A stretch of DNA of 12,906 nucleotides from Pseudomonadota bacterium (GCA_021805485.1 JAJZFF010000471.1:1-12906); one strand, 5' to 3'; counted from the stretch's first letter, positions 1-7,576 are shown. Made by a program: numbers and translations. The notes: generated by a model not told the origin, from the sequence alone.

Positions 1-245
1 CAGTACATCGCCGAGGGTGGATGCAAGCGCCGCGCCGGGGCGAGCGCTGTGGGATCGACGGTGCCGAGCACCGGTGCGAGCACCGCAATCGCGATCATGA
101 CCGCGACCAGCGCGCCGCCGGCGGCGATCCCAGGATGGCGATGAATGAAACCGCGGACCGCGCCGCGCCGGCGTGGCGGAGACAGCAGCTCGGCCAGCGC
201 CTCGGCCGGCGCCTCGCCCGCATCGCCTAGCAGCCGCGCGCTCAA
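1..245 (-). CDS. DppC-like ABC transporter permease, N-terminal fragment (runs off left edge)
   Basis: Second inner-membrane permease of a family-5 (peptide/nickel type) ABC importer; only about the first 81 residues are in the window. Translation of the minus strand from a TTG gives a charged, Ala-rich cytoplasmic lead (about residues 1-38), the typical FIHRHPGIAAGG segment, one hydrophobic helix (about 43-61, ALVAVMIAIAVLAPVLG), then DPTALAPARRLHPPSA, which matches the usual '(D)P..ia...rLqPPSaeH' stretch of DppC proteins before the transmembrane domain. I chose the TTG at 245-243 because it overlaps the dppB-like stop as TTGA, the reading frame has no better start before the first helix, and the next ATG lies inside the helix. 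A start by translational coupling is therefore inferred. It would pair with the DppB-like protein to form the channel. The start codon is the least certain part; the family call is firm. Confidence 0.85.
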   Translation of the reverse strand, partial: MSARLLGDAGEAPAEALAELLSPPRRRGAVRGFIHRHPGIAAGGALVAVMIAIAVLAPVLGTVDPTALAPARRLHPPSAMY

Positions 246-1183
246 TAGCGGATCCTCGGATCAAACACGGTGTACAGAAGATCGACCAGCAGGTTGATCA
301 CCACATAGGCGAAACTGAACAGCAGCACGACGCCCTGGATCACCGGATAGTCGCGCCGCAGGATCGCATCCACCGTCAGCCGGCCTAATCCGGGGATGGC
401 GAAGACGCTCTCGGTCACCACCGCGCCGCCGATCAGCAGCGCCACGCCAAGCCCGACGACGGTGACGATCGGCACCGCCGCATTCTTCAGCGCATGGACA
501 AACAGCACCGCACCCCGCCCGAGCCCTTTGGCGCGCGCGGTACGGATATAATCCTGCGACAGCACTTCCAGCATACTCGCCCGCGTGATGCGCGCGATGA
601 GCGCGATGTAGATGCCCCCCAACGTCGCCGCCGGCAGGATCAGCGCGCGTAGAAACGGCCAGAACCCGCCCGCGAGCGGCACGTAGCCCTGGACCGGGAA
701 CCAGTCGAGACGCAGGGCGAAGACGTAGGCGAGCACATAGCCGATGACAAAGACCGGGGTGGAGAAGCCGAGCACCGCGAACAGCATCACCCCCCGATCC
801 ACCAGGCTGCCCTGCCGCGCGGCAGCAAGCACGCCGAGCGGCACCGCGATCAGGAGCGAGACGACGAGCGTGAGCAGCATCAGCGACAGCGTCGGCTCGA
901 TGCGCTGGGCGATCATGTGCCCCACGGGCAGATTGGTGAAGATCGAGGTGCCGAGATCGCCGTGTGCGATGTGCCAGGCCCATTCGCCGAAGCGGACGAG
1001 GAACGGCCGATCGAGCCCCAGCGAGGCGCGGATCAGCGCGATCTGCTCGGGGCTCGCCTGATCACCGGCGATGATCGCCGCCGGGTCACCTGGCGCGAGA
1101 TAGAGCAGCGAGAACACGAACAGGGCCACCACCCCCATCACCGGGATAGTCGCAAGCACGCGGCGGACAATGTAGCCGAGCAC
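242..1183 (-). CDS. DppB-like ABC transporter permease
   Basis: Inner-membrane permease of a dipeptide/oligopeptide/nickel-type (family 5) ABC importer, 313 aa, the usual length. It opens with the family's MLGYIVRRVLATIPVM helix and a PGDPA motif at 31-35. A periplasmic segment follows (about 36-97) with the HGDLGTS element, then five further helices near 98-120, 132-156, 175-198, 236-256 and 282-305. The cytoplasmic EAA-type loop that contacts the ATPase is at about 211-241 (DYIRTARAKGLG...). FAIPGLGRL (261-269) and the C-terminal FDPRIRY are standard DppB signatures. The start is GTG, 4 nt downstream of the preceding binding-protein stop, so it is probably read from the same mRNA. Its stop overlaps the DppC-like start. 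The exact substrate cannot be told from a permease; glutathione, dipeptide or nickel systems look alike here. Confidence 0.96.
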   Translation of the reverse strand: MLGYIVRRVLATIPVMGVVALFVFSLLYLAPGDPAAIIAGDQASPEQIALIRASLGLDRPFLVRFGEWAWHIAHGDLGTSIFTNLPVGHMIAQRIEPTLSLMLLTLVVSLLIAVPLGVLAAARQGSLVDRGVMLFAVLGFSTPVFVIGYVLAYVFALRLDWFPVQGYVPLAGGFWPFLRALILPAATLGGIYIALIARITRASMLEVLSQDYIRTARAKGLGRGAVLFVHALKNAAVPIVTVVGLGVALLIGGAVVTESVFAIPGLGRLTVDAILRRDYPVIQGVVLLFSFAYVVINLLVDLLYTVFDPRIRY

Positions 1184-1187
1184 CCGT

Positions 1188-2771
1188 TCAGCCCCGACCC
1201 ACGCCCCAGAACACCGGGAAGGGCGCCTTCACGATGCCGGTGAGATCCGCACGCCACGCCTGATAGCCGAGGAAGAACCCGGTCGGAACATAGGGCAGGA
1301 AATCGAGCGCCGCGCGGTTGAGCGCCGCGGCCACGTCGTGTTCGACGCGGGCATCCGGCGCATCGTACCAGCGCGTGATCAGGCCTTGGATTTCCTCCGA
1401 ACTCGGCCAGCCGAACCACGCCTTTGGCCCGTTCGTGCGCAGCGCGATGTTGGTCGCGGGCAGCGCGCAGTCGAGCCCGGCGAGCCAGGTGTGGAAGATG
1501 TTCCACCCACCCTTGGCTGGCGGATCCTGCTTGGCGCGACGCGCCCCCACCGTTCCCCAGTCGGTGGCGACATAATCCACGTTCATCCCCAGCCGGGTCA
1601 GGATATCCGCGGTGACATCGCTCTGCCCCTTGGTGATGGCGAGATCGGTAGCGACCAGCATCACGACTTTCTCGCCATTGTAGCCGGAGGCGGCGAGCCG
1701 GGCCTTGGCCGCGGTGTAGTCCCGCGGCCCTTTGAGGATCTCGCCGCCGGCCTCAGTGTAGAGTGGCGTCCCCGGCGTGAACACGCTCGGCATCGGCCGC
1801 CACAGCGCATCATCGCTGCCAACGACCGCGTGCATCTCGTCGGCTTGGTTCATCACCATCGCCACCGCCTGGCGCGCGCGCACATCGTTGAATGGCGGGT
1901 AGAGATGATTGAAGCGGAGCAGACCGACATTGCCCAGCGGATCGGCAATATCCACACGCACGCCGGGGCTCTGACGCAGCAGTGGGACGAGGTCCGGGAT
2001 CGGCGTCTCCCACCAGTCGATCTCGCCATTCTGCAGCGCCGCCGCGGCGGTGCCGGGATCGGGGATGATCTGCCATTCGACCCGGTCGACGAGCATCCTC
2101 TTCCCACCGGCGAGCCAGTCGGAGGGCTCGGAACGCGGCACATAGCCATCGAAACGGGCAAAGACGACGCGCGAACCGGGCACCCATTCGTCGCGGCGGA
2201 AGACCATCGGCCCGGACCCGATATAATCGCCGATCTGCTTGAACGGATCGGTCGCGGCCACCCGCTCGGGCATGATCGCGGCGAGATTGGGCATCGGCTT
2301 GGCCAGCGCCAACAGCAGCTTGGGAAATGGCGCGCGCAGACGGAAGCGAAAGCGGACGTCATCGACCGCTTCCAGCGCATCGAGGCGCGCCTTCAGCACC
2401 TGCCCCATCGCATCGCGCGCCATCCAGCGATTGAGGCTGGCGACGACGTCGCGCGCGCGCACCGGCTCGCCGTCGTGGAAGCGCAGCCCCGCGCGCAGGC
2501 GGAAATCCCAGCTCAGCCCATCATCGGAGCGCTCATGGCCCTCGCACATCTGCGGCCGCGGCACCAGCCCGCTGTCGAGCCCGTAGAGCGTATCCCAGAC
2601 CAGCAGCGAGGCGTTGCGAACGACGTATTGCGTGCCCCACACCGGGTCGAGATTGGCAAAATTGGCTTGCGGCACGAAGCGCAGGACCCGGGCCCCGGCA
2701 GCGCCCGCCAGGCGCGGCGCGGCCAGAATTCCGGCGCCCGCGGCTGCCTTCAGTAGATCACGCCGCTGCAT
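1188..2771 (-). CDS. Family-5 ABC transporter substrate-binding protein (Dpp/Opp type), copy 1
   Basis: Periplasmic solute-binding protein of 527 aa, normal for SBP family 5 (peptide, nickel, glutathione or opine binders). The N-terminus MQRRDLLKAAAGAG followed by a hydrophobic Ala-rich stretch to about residue 26 looks like a Tat signal peptide (RRxLL). The mature part begins with RVLRFVPQANFANLDPVW, the family's opening strand. The family signature RFHDGEPVRARDVVASL is at about 97-113; DPFKQ..., GSGP and the QNGEIDWWE segment follow, and the C-terminal lobe ends in FPVFWGV. A GGAG Shine-Dalgarno sits 6 nt before the ATG. The gene lies between a paralogous binding protein (58 nt upstream) and the permease (4 nt downstream), so it is the copy physically closest to the channel genes. 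Ligand unknown; family call is firm. Confidence 0.95.
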   Translation of the reverse strand: MQRRDLLKAAAGAGILAAPRLAGAAGARVLRFVPQANFANLDPVWGTQYVVRNASLLVWDTLYGLDSGLVPRPQMCEGHERSDDGLSWDFRLRAGLRFHDGEPVRARDVVASLNRWMARDAMGQVLKARLDALEAVDDVRFRFRLRAPFPKLLLALAKPMPNLAAIMPERVAATDPFKQIGDYIGSGPMVFRRDEWVPGSRVVFARFDGYVPRSEPSDWLAGGKRMLVDRVEWQIIPDPGTAAAALQNGEIDWWETPIPDLVPLLRQSPGVRVDIADPLGNVGLLRFNHLYPPFNDVRARQAVAMVMNQADEMHAVVGSDDALWRPMPSVFTPGTPLYTEAGGEILKGPRDYTAAKARLAASGYNGEKVVMLVATDLAITKGQSDVTADILTRLGMNVDYVATDWGTVGARRAKQDPPAKGGWNIFHTWLAGLDCALPATNIALRTNGPKAWFGWPSSEEIQGLITRWYDAPDARVEHDVAAALNRAALDFLPYVPTGFFLGYQAWRADLTGIVKAPFPVFWGVGRG

Positions 2772-2829
2772 TCAAACTCTCCAGGATCAGGCCACATGAC
2801 GGTGTAAAGCAAACTATGTGCCACGCGCT
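2772..2829 (-). promoter_or_regulatory. Intergenic spacer between the two binding-protein genes, with RBS
   Basis: 58 nt separate the stop of the upstream binding protein from the ATG of the next. On the minus strand it carries a GGAG Shine-Dalgarno (2779-2782) before the ATG. It is more A/T-rich than its surroundings (TTTGCTTTACACCG lies about 45-30 nt before the ATG), so a second internal promoter or an mRNA processing site is conceivable, but no convincing -35/-10 pair is seen. A weak CACAT/ATGTG inverted repeat (2793-2797 with 2816-2820, 18-nt loop) is also present. The RBS is the only part I would rely on. Confidence 0.4.
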
Positions 2830-4431
2830 TCAGGATCGACGCACGTTCCAGAACAGCGGCACACCTTTGAGCATGCCGCTCAGCGAGTCCCGGCGAACCG
2901 TCGGCTGCAGATATTCGCCGATCGGGATGTAGGGAACGTCGGTGAACGCCTGCCGCTGAATCTCCTCGCAGATTTTTTTCTGCAGGCTCGGGGTGCTGGC
3001 GGCGAACCAATCCTCGCGCAGCGCCTCCAGCCGCGGCGCGTTGGGCCAGCCGAACCAGGCATTGAGGCCGTTGCCGCGCAGCCCGACATGGCCCGCCGGA
3101 TTGAACTGGTCGAGCCCCGACCAGGCCGTGAAGAACACCGACCAGCCGCCCTTGTCCGGCGGGTCCTTCTTCGCCCGCCGCTGCACGACGGTGCCCCAGT
3201 CGGTCGCCTGCACGTCCAGATTGAAGCCGCAGCGCTTGAGCAGGTCGGCACCGACATTGCCCATGGCCTGCAGCACCGGGAAATCGGTGGCGATCATCAG
3301 CACGACGCGCTCGCCCTTGTAGCCCGCGGCGACAATTTCCTTCTTCACCGTCTCGGTATCCCGCGGCCCGGCGAAGACCTCCATGCCAACGGAGCTGGCC
3401 ATGGGCGAGCCCGGGGGGAAGAAGCCGACATTGGCGCGCCAGTATGTGGGGTCGGTCCCGGCCACCGCGGTCATGAATTCGCCCTGGTCGACGGCGCCGA
3501 ACAAGGCACGGCGGATGGCGGGATTATCGAAGGGCGGAAAGAGCTGGTTCATCCGCATCATCGCCGGCGTGCCGGTCGGGTCGAGCTGTTCCAGCACCAG
3601 ATGGCGGTCACCCTTGAGCAGCGGCAGCAGGTCGAAGGTCGGCTGCTCCCACCAGTCGGCCTCGCCATTCTGCATCGCCGCCGCCGCGGTCGCGGCATCC
3701 GGGATCACCGTCCACTCGACGCGGTCGAAAAATGCACGCTTGGGGCCGGCTATCCACTCGGCGGTGCCGTCTGCGCGCGGCACATAGTCGGCGAAGCGCT
3801 CATAGACCACGCGCGCACCGGGCACGCGCTCGTCGGCCTTGAAGCGGTAGGGTCCGCTGCCGACCATTTCGGTCACCTGCTTGAACGGGTCGGTCGCTGC
3901 CAGCCGTTCGGGCATGATCGCGGCGATCGAGGATGCGGCCTTGCCAAGGGCGGCGGGCAGCAAGGGGAAGGGCCGTTTGAGGCGGAAGACGATGGTCCGG
4001 TCGTCGGCAGCGGCGAGCTCGTCGGTGGCGCTGAGCAGTGCCTGGCCGAACGCGTCCCGCTTGCCCCAGCGCCCGATGCTCGCGACGCAGTCGCGCGCCA
4101 GCACCGCCGTGCCGTCGTGGAATTTCAGACCCGGGCGGAGCACCAGCCGCCAGGTGCGCTCGTTGTTCTCTGTGGCGGCGCTCTCCAGCATCTGCAGCTG
4201 CGGCTGGTATTGCGCGTCGATGCCGAACAGTGTGTCGAAGACCATCAGGGCATGGTTGCGGGTGACATAGGCCGTGGTCCAGACCGGATCCAGCACCGCG
4301 AGATCGGCCTGCGGGATGAAACGCAGCACCTTCGACGCGGCGGAAACGGCGAGCGCCGGGCTGGCCAACGGTGGCACAGCCAAGGCTGCCGTGGCGGCCA
4401 GACCGGCCCTGAGCAGGGTGCGTCGCTGCAT
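2830..4431 (-). CDS. Family-5 ABC transporter substrate-binding protein (Dpp/Opp type), copy 2
   Basis: Periplasmic solute-binding protein of 533 aa, first gene of the importer operon. The open frame continues 138 codons further upstream, but the ATG at 4431 is the real start: it is preceded by a GGGGG stretch (4436-4440) and gives MQRRTLLRAGLAATAALAVP..., a clear Tat-type signal (RRxLL, hydrophobic core, cleavage near SPALA at 24-28). The mature protein opens SKVLRFIPQADLAVLDPVW, carries the family-5 signature with FHDG at 104-107, then DPFKQ, GSGPYRF, DRVEW and QNGEADWWE, and ends in GVPLFWNVRRS. It is collinear with the downstream copy over its full length, sharing many of these blocks, so the pair arose by tandem duplication. 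Having two binding proteins for one permease pair suggests widened ligand range (inference). The promoter is expected in the divergent gap before 4567. Confidence 0.95.
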   Translation of the reverse strand: MQRRTLLRAGLAATAALAVPPLASPALAVSAASKVLRFIPQADLAVLDPVWTTAYVTRNHALMVFDTLFGIDAQYQPQLQMLESAATENNERTWRLVLRPGLKFHDGTAVLARDCVASIGRWGKRDAFGQALLSATDELAAADDRTIVFRLKRPFPLLPAALGKAASSIAAIMPERLAATDPFKQVTEMVGSGPYRFKADERVPGARVVYERFADYVPRADGTAEWIAGPKRAFFDRVEWTVIPDAATAAAAMQNGEADWWEQPTFDLLPLLKGDRHLVLEQLDPTGTPAMMRMNQLFPPFDNPAIRRALFGAVDQGEFMTAVAGTDPTYWRANVGFFPPGSPMASSVGMEVFAGPRDTETVKKEIVAAGYKGERVVLMIATDFPVLQAMGNVGADLLKRCGFNLDVQATDWGTVVQRRAKKDPPDKGGWSVFFTAWSGLDQFNPAGHVGLRGNGLNAWFGWPNAPRLEALREDWFAASTPSLQKKICEEIQRQAFTDVPYIPIGEYLQPTVRRDSLSGMLKGVPLFWNVRRS

Positions 4432-4566
4432 GGATCCCCCGATCGGTGACGACAGGATGGGTGACGAAAGCTGTGAAGTGCTCCCGCCCCGACGATGGCA
4501 GCCTCGCGGGGCGGCTTCAAGCCGGGGCACATTGCCCGGGCCGGCGGAGCCCGGTATTGCGGGGGC
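4432..4566. promoter_or_regulatory. Divergent intergenic region (importer operon / gtrA-like operon)
   Basis: 135 bp separate two divergent operons, so promoters for both directions should lie here. I see no convincing sigma-70 hexamers. Two short hairpins are visible on the gtrA-like side: CGGCT-TCA-AGCCG (4512-4524) and GGGCA-CAT-TGCCC (4525-4537), directly adjacent. They would fall in the 5' leader of the gtrA-like mRNA or form operator-like inverted repeats. In DNA this GC-rich, short repeats are expected by chance, so the regulatory reading is weak. Confidence 0.35.
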
Positions 4567-5022
4567 ATGGACGCGATGCTCAGCCGTCTCGCCGCCGGCC
4601 TGCCCGCCCCGGCGCGCCGCCTGGCCACCGTCGCGCGGCTGACCTTGCTCGCCCAGTTCCTGCGTTTCGGCACCGTTGGGGTCGGCGGCTTCCTGGTCGA
4701 TACCGCGACCGTCTATGCGCTGCGCGGCCCCCTCGGCCTGTATGGTGCGGGGGCCGTCGCCTATGTCGTCGCCGCGAGCGCCAACTGGGCCCTCAATCGG
4801 GCCTGGACGTTCCGCGCCGCGCCGCGTCATCGCCCGCACCGGCAATGGCTTCGCTTCCTCGCCGTCAACGCCGCCGGCTTCGTCCTCAATCGCGGCGCCT
4901 ATGCCGGCTTGATCGCCGGCTTCGCCTTCGCCCGCGAGGCCCCGGTGCTCGCCGTCGCGGCAGGCGCCGTCGCCGGAATGGGGCTGAATTTCACGCTCTC
5001 GCGTCGGATCGTGTTCCGGTGA
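4567..5022 (+). CDS. GtrA-family small membrane protein
   Basis: 151-aa integral membrane protein of the GtrA/DPMS-like family, whose characterised members help move lipid-linked sugars (undecaprenyl-phosphate glucose) across the inner membrane or partner with dolichyl/undecaprenyl-phosphate glycosyltransferases. Evidence: FLRFGTVGVGGFLVDTATVY (about 31-50, helix 1), helix 2 about 58-72 leading into NWALNRAWTF (73-82, the family's conserved N-NR-WTF motif), WLRFLAVNAAGFVLN (helix 3), a fourth helix about 123-141, and the typical ending NFTLSRRIVFR. I prefer the ATG at 4567, just after GCGGGGGC, over the ATG at 4495, because it gives the usual length and leaves more promoter space. No glycosyltransferase gene is adjacent, which is unusual for this family. 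Its stop codon overlaps the following MFS gene. Confidence 0.88.
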   Translation: MDAMLSRLAAGLPAPARRLATVARLTLLAQFLRFGTVGVGGFLVDTATVYALRGPLGLYGAGAVAYVVAASANWALNRAWTFRAAPRHRPHRQWLRFLAVNAAGFVLNRGAYAGLIAGFAFAREAPVLAVAAGAVAGMGLNFTLSRRIVFR

Positions 5023-6185
5023 GGCCGGGGGCTGCGGCGCGCGGCATCGGCGTCGTCGCCGCCGGCTTCGCCACCTTCGTCAATCTCTATGCCACGCAGG
5101 CGGTACTGCCGCTGCTGGCGCGCGAATTCGCCGTGCCGCTGCCGCGCACCGGCCTCACCGTCACCGCGCCGCTGTTCGCGGTGGCGCTGATCGCGCCCTT
5201 CGTCGGTTCGATCTCCGACCGGCTCGGGCGCAAGCGGCTCATTACCGTGGCCGCCTGGCTGCTCGCCATTCCAACCGCGCTGCTCGCCTTGACGCCAGAC
5301 TTCACCACCATGGTGCTGCTGCGCTTCCTTCAGGGACTCGCCCTGCCCTTCATCTTCGCCGTCACCGTTGCCTATATCGGCGACGAGGCACGCGAGGCCG
5401 AGGGCATCCGGCTCGCCGGCACCTACTCCGTCGGCACCATCGTCGGCGGCTTCGCCGGGCGGTTCATCCTCGGCCATGTCGCAGCGCTCGCCGGCTGGCG
5501 GGCGGGCTTCGTGGTGATCGCGGTGCTGACGGCGCTTGCGGCAGCGGTGGTCGGGCTGATCCTGCCGCGCGAGCAGAATTTCGTCGCCCAGCGCGGGCTC
5601 GGCGCCGCGCTCGAGAGCCTGCGGGCGCATCTCGCCAACCGCCAGCTCATCGCCACCTACGCGGCCGGGTTCGCCGTGCTGTTCTCGATCGTCGCGGCCT
5701 TCACCTATGCCAATTTCCTCCTCGCCGCTCCGCCCTACCTGTTCGGTCCGGCAGCGCTGGGCAATCTGTTCGCGGTCTATCTGCTGGCCATCATCTCGAC
5801 ACCGGTGGCCACGCGGCTTGCGGTGAGGATCGGCCGCCGCGGCACTTTCGCGCTCGCCGCCGTCATCGGCATGAGCGGAATGGCGCTCACCCTGGTGCAT
5901 GGGATCGGCGCCATCGTCGCCGGCCTCGGCTTGGCGATCGGCGGCATGTTCATCGAGCAGGTGCTGGCGATCTCCTATGTCGGCGCGGCGGCGTTACGCG
6001 CTCGCTCGACCGCCGTCGGGCTCTACGTCACCTTCTATTATGTTGGCGGCAGCCTCGGCGGCGTGGCGCCGGCCGGGCTGTGGCACCTCGCCGGCTGGCC
6101 CGGCTGCGTCGCCCTGGTGCTGATCGTCCAGGCCATGACGCTGGCCCTGGTGACGGCATTCTGGCGCGACCCGGCGCCGGCGTGA
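5019..6185 (+). CDS. MFS transporter, 12-helix exporter-like (YnfM/AraJ-like)
   Basis: 388-aa major facilitator superfamily protein of the inner membrane, probably a proton-driven exporter. It opens with GFATFVNLYATQAVLPLLA (17-35), the phrase typical of YnfM/AraJ-like DHA permeases. MFS motif A between helices 2 and 3 is GSISDRLGRKR (63-73), and a motif-C-like Gly-rich helix 5 (TYSVGTIVGGFAGRFILG) supports an efflux type. A GRRG loop between helices 8 and 9 (IGRRGTFAL) and a final helix complete the usual 12-segment layout. The start is the GTG at 5019, overlapping the gtrA-like stop as GTGA, which implies translational coupling; the frame is open further upstream, but that stretch lies antisense to or within neighbouring genes and has no MFS character. 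The next gene starts 80 nt downstream on the same strand. Substrate not predictable. Confidence 0.92.
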   Translation: MRPGAAARGIGVVAAGFATFVNLYATQAVLPLLAREFAVPLPRTGLTVTAPLFAVALIAPFVGSISDRLGRKRLITVAAWLLAIPTALLALTPDFTTMVLLRFLQGLALPFIFAVTVAYIGDEAREAEGIRLAGTYSVGTIVGGFAGRFILGHVAALAGWRAGFVVIAVLTALAAAVVGLILPREQNFVAQRGLGAALESLRAHLANRQLIATYAAGFAVLFSIVAAFTYANFLLAAPPYLFGPAALGNLFAVYLLAIISTPVATRLAVRIGRRGTFALAAVIGMSGMALTLVHGIGAIVAGLGLAIGGMFIEQVLAISYVGAAALRARSTAVGLYVTFYYVGGSLGGVAPAGLWHLAGWPGCVALVLIVQAMTLALVTAFWRDPAPA

Positions 6186-6250
6186 TACGCACCGGGCTCC
6201 GTCGTCTCACGCTCCGGCTGGCCGGACGGGACCTGGCGGCAAGAAACCTT

Positions 6251-6258
6251 GGAGGAGG
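6251..6258 (+). promoter_or_regulatory. Strong Shine-Dalgarno (GGAGGAGG) deciding the downstream start
   Basis: GGAGGAGG sits 7 nt before the ATG at 6266. The reading frame is open upstream to 6080, inside the MFS gene; this near-perfect ribosome site, plus the Tat-like signal that follows, fixes the start of the binding-protein gene at 6266. It is the strongest ribosome site in the window and suggests high translation, usual for periplasmic binding proteins. Confidence 0.85.
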
Positions 6259-6265
6259 AAGCGAC

Positions 6266-7492
6266 ATGACCCTGTCACGCCGGCTGTTGCTCGGCACCGC
6301 CACCGCCGCTGCGCTGCCCGCCGCACGCGCTCGGGCGCAGGCCCGGCCGAAAATCCGCATCGGCGTGCTCAATGACCTGTCGGGCACCTACCGGGACACG
6401 ACCGGTCTGACCTCCGTGGTCTGCACCAAGCAGGCGCTGGTGGATTTCGGCGCCTCGGCGAAGGACCTCGACGTCGAGATTCTCTCGGCGGACCACCAGA
6501 ACAAGCCTGACATCGGCGCCACGATCGCCCGCCAATGGTTCGACCAGGGCGTGGACGCCATCGTCGATGTGCCGACCTCCTCGGTCGCGCTCGCGGTCGC
6601 GCAGGTCGCGCGCGAGAAGGACAAGATGATGCTCAACGCCAGCGCCACGACGACGGCGCTGACCGGTGCCCAGTGCTCGCCCAATACCATCGTCTGGAGT
6701 TTCGACACGTACATGCTGGCCACGTCCTCGGGCGGGGCCATGGTCAAGGCCGGCGGCAAGGACTGGTTCTTCATCACCGCCGACTACGCCTTCGGCCATA
6801 TCCTCGAGGAGCAGACGAGCAAGCTGGTGCTCGCCGCGGGCGGCAAGGTGCTCGGACGCGTGCGCTACCCGTTCCCCGACACGACCGATTTCTCCTCCTT
6901 CGTCCAGCAGGCGCAGGCCTCGGGGGCGAAGGTGCTCGGCCTGGCCAATGCCGGGCTCGATACGGTGAACTGCATCAAGCAGGCGAACGAGTTCGGCCTG
7001 CCGCAATCGGGCATGCGCATTGCGCCATTGCTGATGTTCATCAGCGATGTGCACGCGCTCGGTGCCCAGATGTGCCAGGGCCTGACGCTGACCGAGAGCT
7101 TCTACTGGGACCTCAACGAGCGCACCCGCGCCTTCACCAAGCGGGTGCTGCCGCTGACCCCGAACAACTGGCCGAACCAAGCCCATGCCAGCGCCTACGC
7201 AGCGACCCTGCACTATCTGAAGGCGGTCGCCGACATGGGACCGGCCGAGGCGAAGCGCAGCGGCCGGGCGACGATCGAACGCATGAAGCGGATGCCGACC
7301 GAGGATGATTGCTTCGGCAAAGGGGCGATCCGCGCCGACGGACGCGGCATTTTCCCCGCCTATCTGTTCCAGGTGAAGACGCCCGCCGAAAGCACGGGGC
7401 CTTGGGATCTCTATAATTTGAAGGTGACGACCCCACCCGGGGAGGCGCTGCATCCGCTGGGCGAGGGCGGCTGCACGCTGACGCATCTCTGA
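6266..7492 (+). CDS. Family-6 (Leu/Ile/Val type) ABC substrate-binding protein, orphan copy A
   Basis: 408-aa periplasmic binding protein of the branched-chain amino acid/amide/aromatic-acid type (Peripla_BP_6, LivK-like). The N-terminus MTLSRRLLLGTATAAALPAA with cleavage near ARAQA (22-26) is a Tat-like signal. Mature domain: KIRIGVLNDLSGTY (29-42) as the first strand and ligand loop, DHQNKPDIG (76-84), DVPTSSVALAVA (hinge-side serines), TADYAFG (171-177), then ASGAKVLGLANAG and GKGAIRADGRG near the C-terminus. The final motif GEGGCTL may hold a lone cysteine near the end. No LivH/LivM permease or LivG/LivF ATPase is nearby, so it must share a transporter elsewhere or act as a sensor-type binding protein (inference). 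In alphaproteobacteria many such orphans bind aromatic acids rather than amino acids. It is a paralogue of the protein encoded at 10125-11357. Confidence 0.93.
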   Translation: MTLSRRLLLGTATAAALPAARARAQARPKIRIGVLNDLSGTYRDTTGLTSVVCTKQALVDFGASAKDLDVEILSADHQNKPDIGATIARQWFDQGVDAIVDVPTSSVALAVAQVAREKDKMMLNASATTTALTGAQCSPNTIVWSFDTYMLATSSGGAMVKAGGKDWFFITADYAFGHILEEQTSKLVLAAGGKVLGRVRYPFPDTTDFSSFVQQAQASGAKVLGLANAGLDTVNCIKQANEFGLPQSGMRIAPLLMFISDVHALGAQMCQGLTLTESFYWDLNERTRAFTKRVLPLTPNNWPNQAHASAYAATLHYLKAVADMGPAEAKRSGRATIERMKRMPTEDDCFGKGAIRADGRGIFPAYLFQVKTPAESTGPWDLYNLKVTTPPGEALHPLGEGGCTLTHL

Positions 7493-7550
7493 TACCGGCG
7501 CCCCGTCCTGGTCCGCCTGCCCTGGCATTCCCCTGCGCTGGCATTCTGCC

Positions 7551-7576
7551 GTGCTGGCCTGTCGTGAGGCCAGCAC
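7551..7576 (+). terminator. Perfect 10-bp hairpin downstream of binding protein A, possible terminator
   Basis: GTGCTGGCCT (7551-7560), 6-nt loop GTCGTG, then AGGCCAGCAC (7567-7576): a perfect 10-bp stem, 59 nt after the stop of the binding-protein gene. It lacks a following run of T (GCTTGTGCG), so it is not a canonical intrinsic terminator. It could be a 3'-end stabiliser, a Rho-associated hairpin or a protein-binding palindrome. Confidence 0.5.

Noticed and set aside
1338..2756. 472-codon plus-strand open frame antisense to binding protein copy 1
   Set aside because: Same reasoning: mirror frame of a real gene, no motif, no ribosome site.
2818..4449. 543-codon plus-strand open frame antisense to binding protein copy 2
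   Set aside because: Composition is typical of an antisense shadow (Arg/His/Gly-rich, no domain), and the opposite strand encodes a full family-5 binding protein with signal peptide and ribosome site.
4432..4845. Upstream extension of the copy 2 binding protein frame to 4845
   Set aside because: The extra 138 codons are antisense to the gtrA-like gene and precede a clear Tat signal that must be N-terminal.
4446..5018. Upstream extension of the MFS frame
   Set aside because: These 191 codons overlap the gtrA-like gene in another frame and have no membrane-protein character; the GTG at 5019 begins the recognisable MFS sequence.
7518..7546. Imperfect 13-bp direct repeat (TGCnCTGGCATTC, period 16) as a possible repeat array or regulator site
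   Set aside because: Only two copies, with no third copy seen nearby. Too little to call a repeat array or an iteron.
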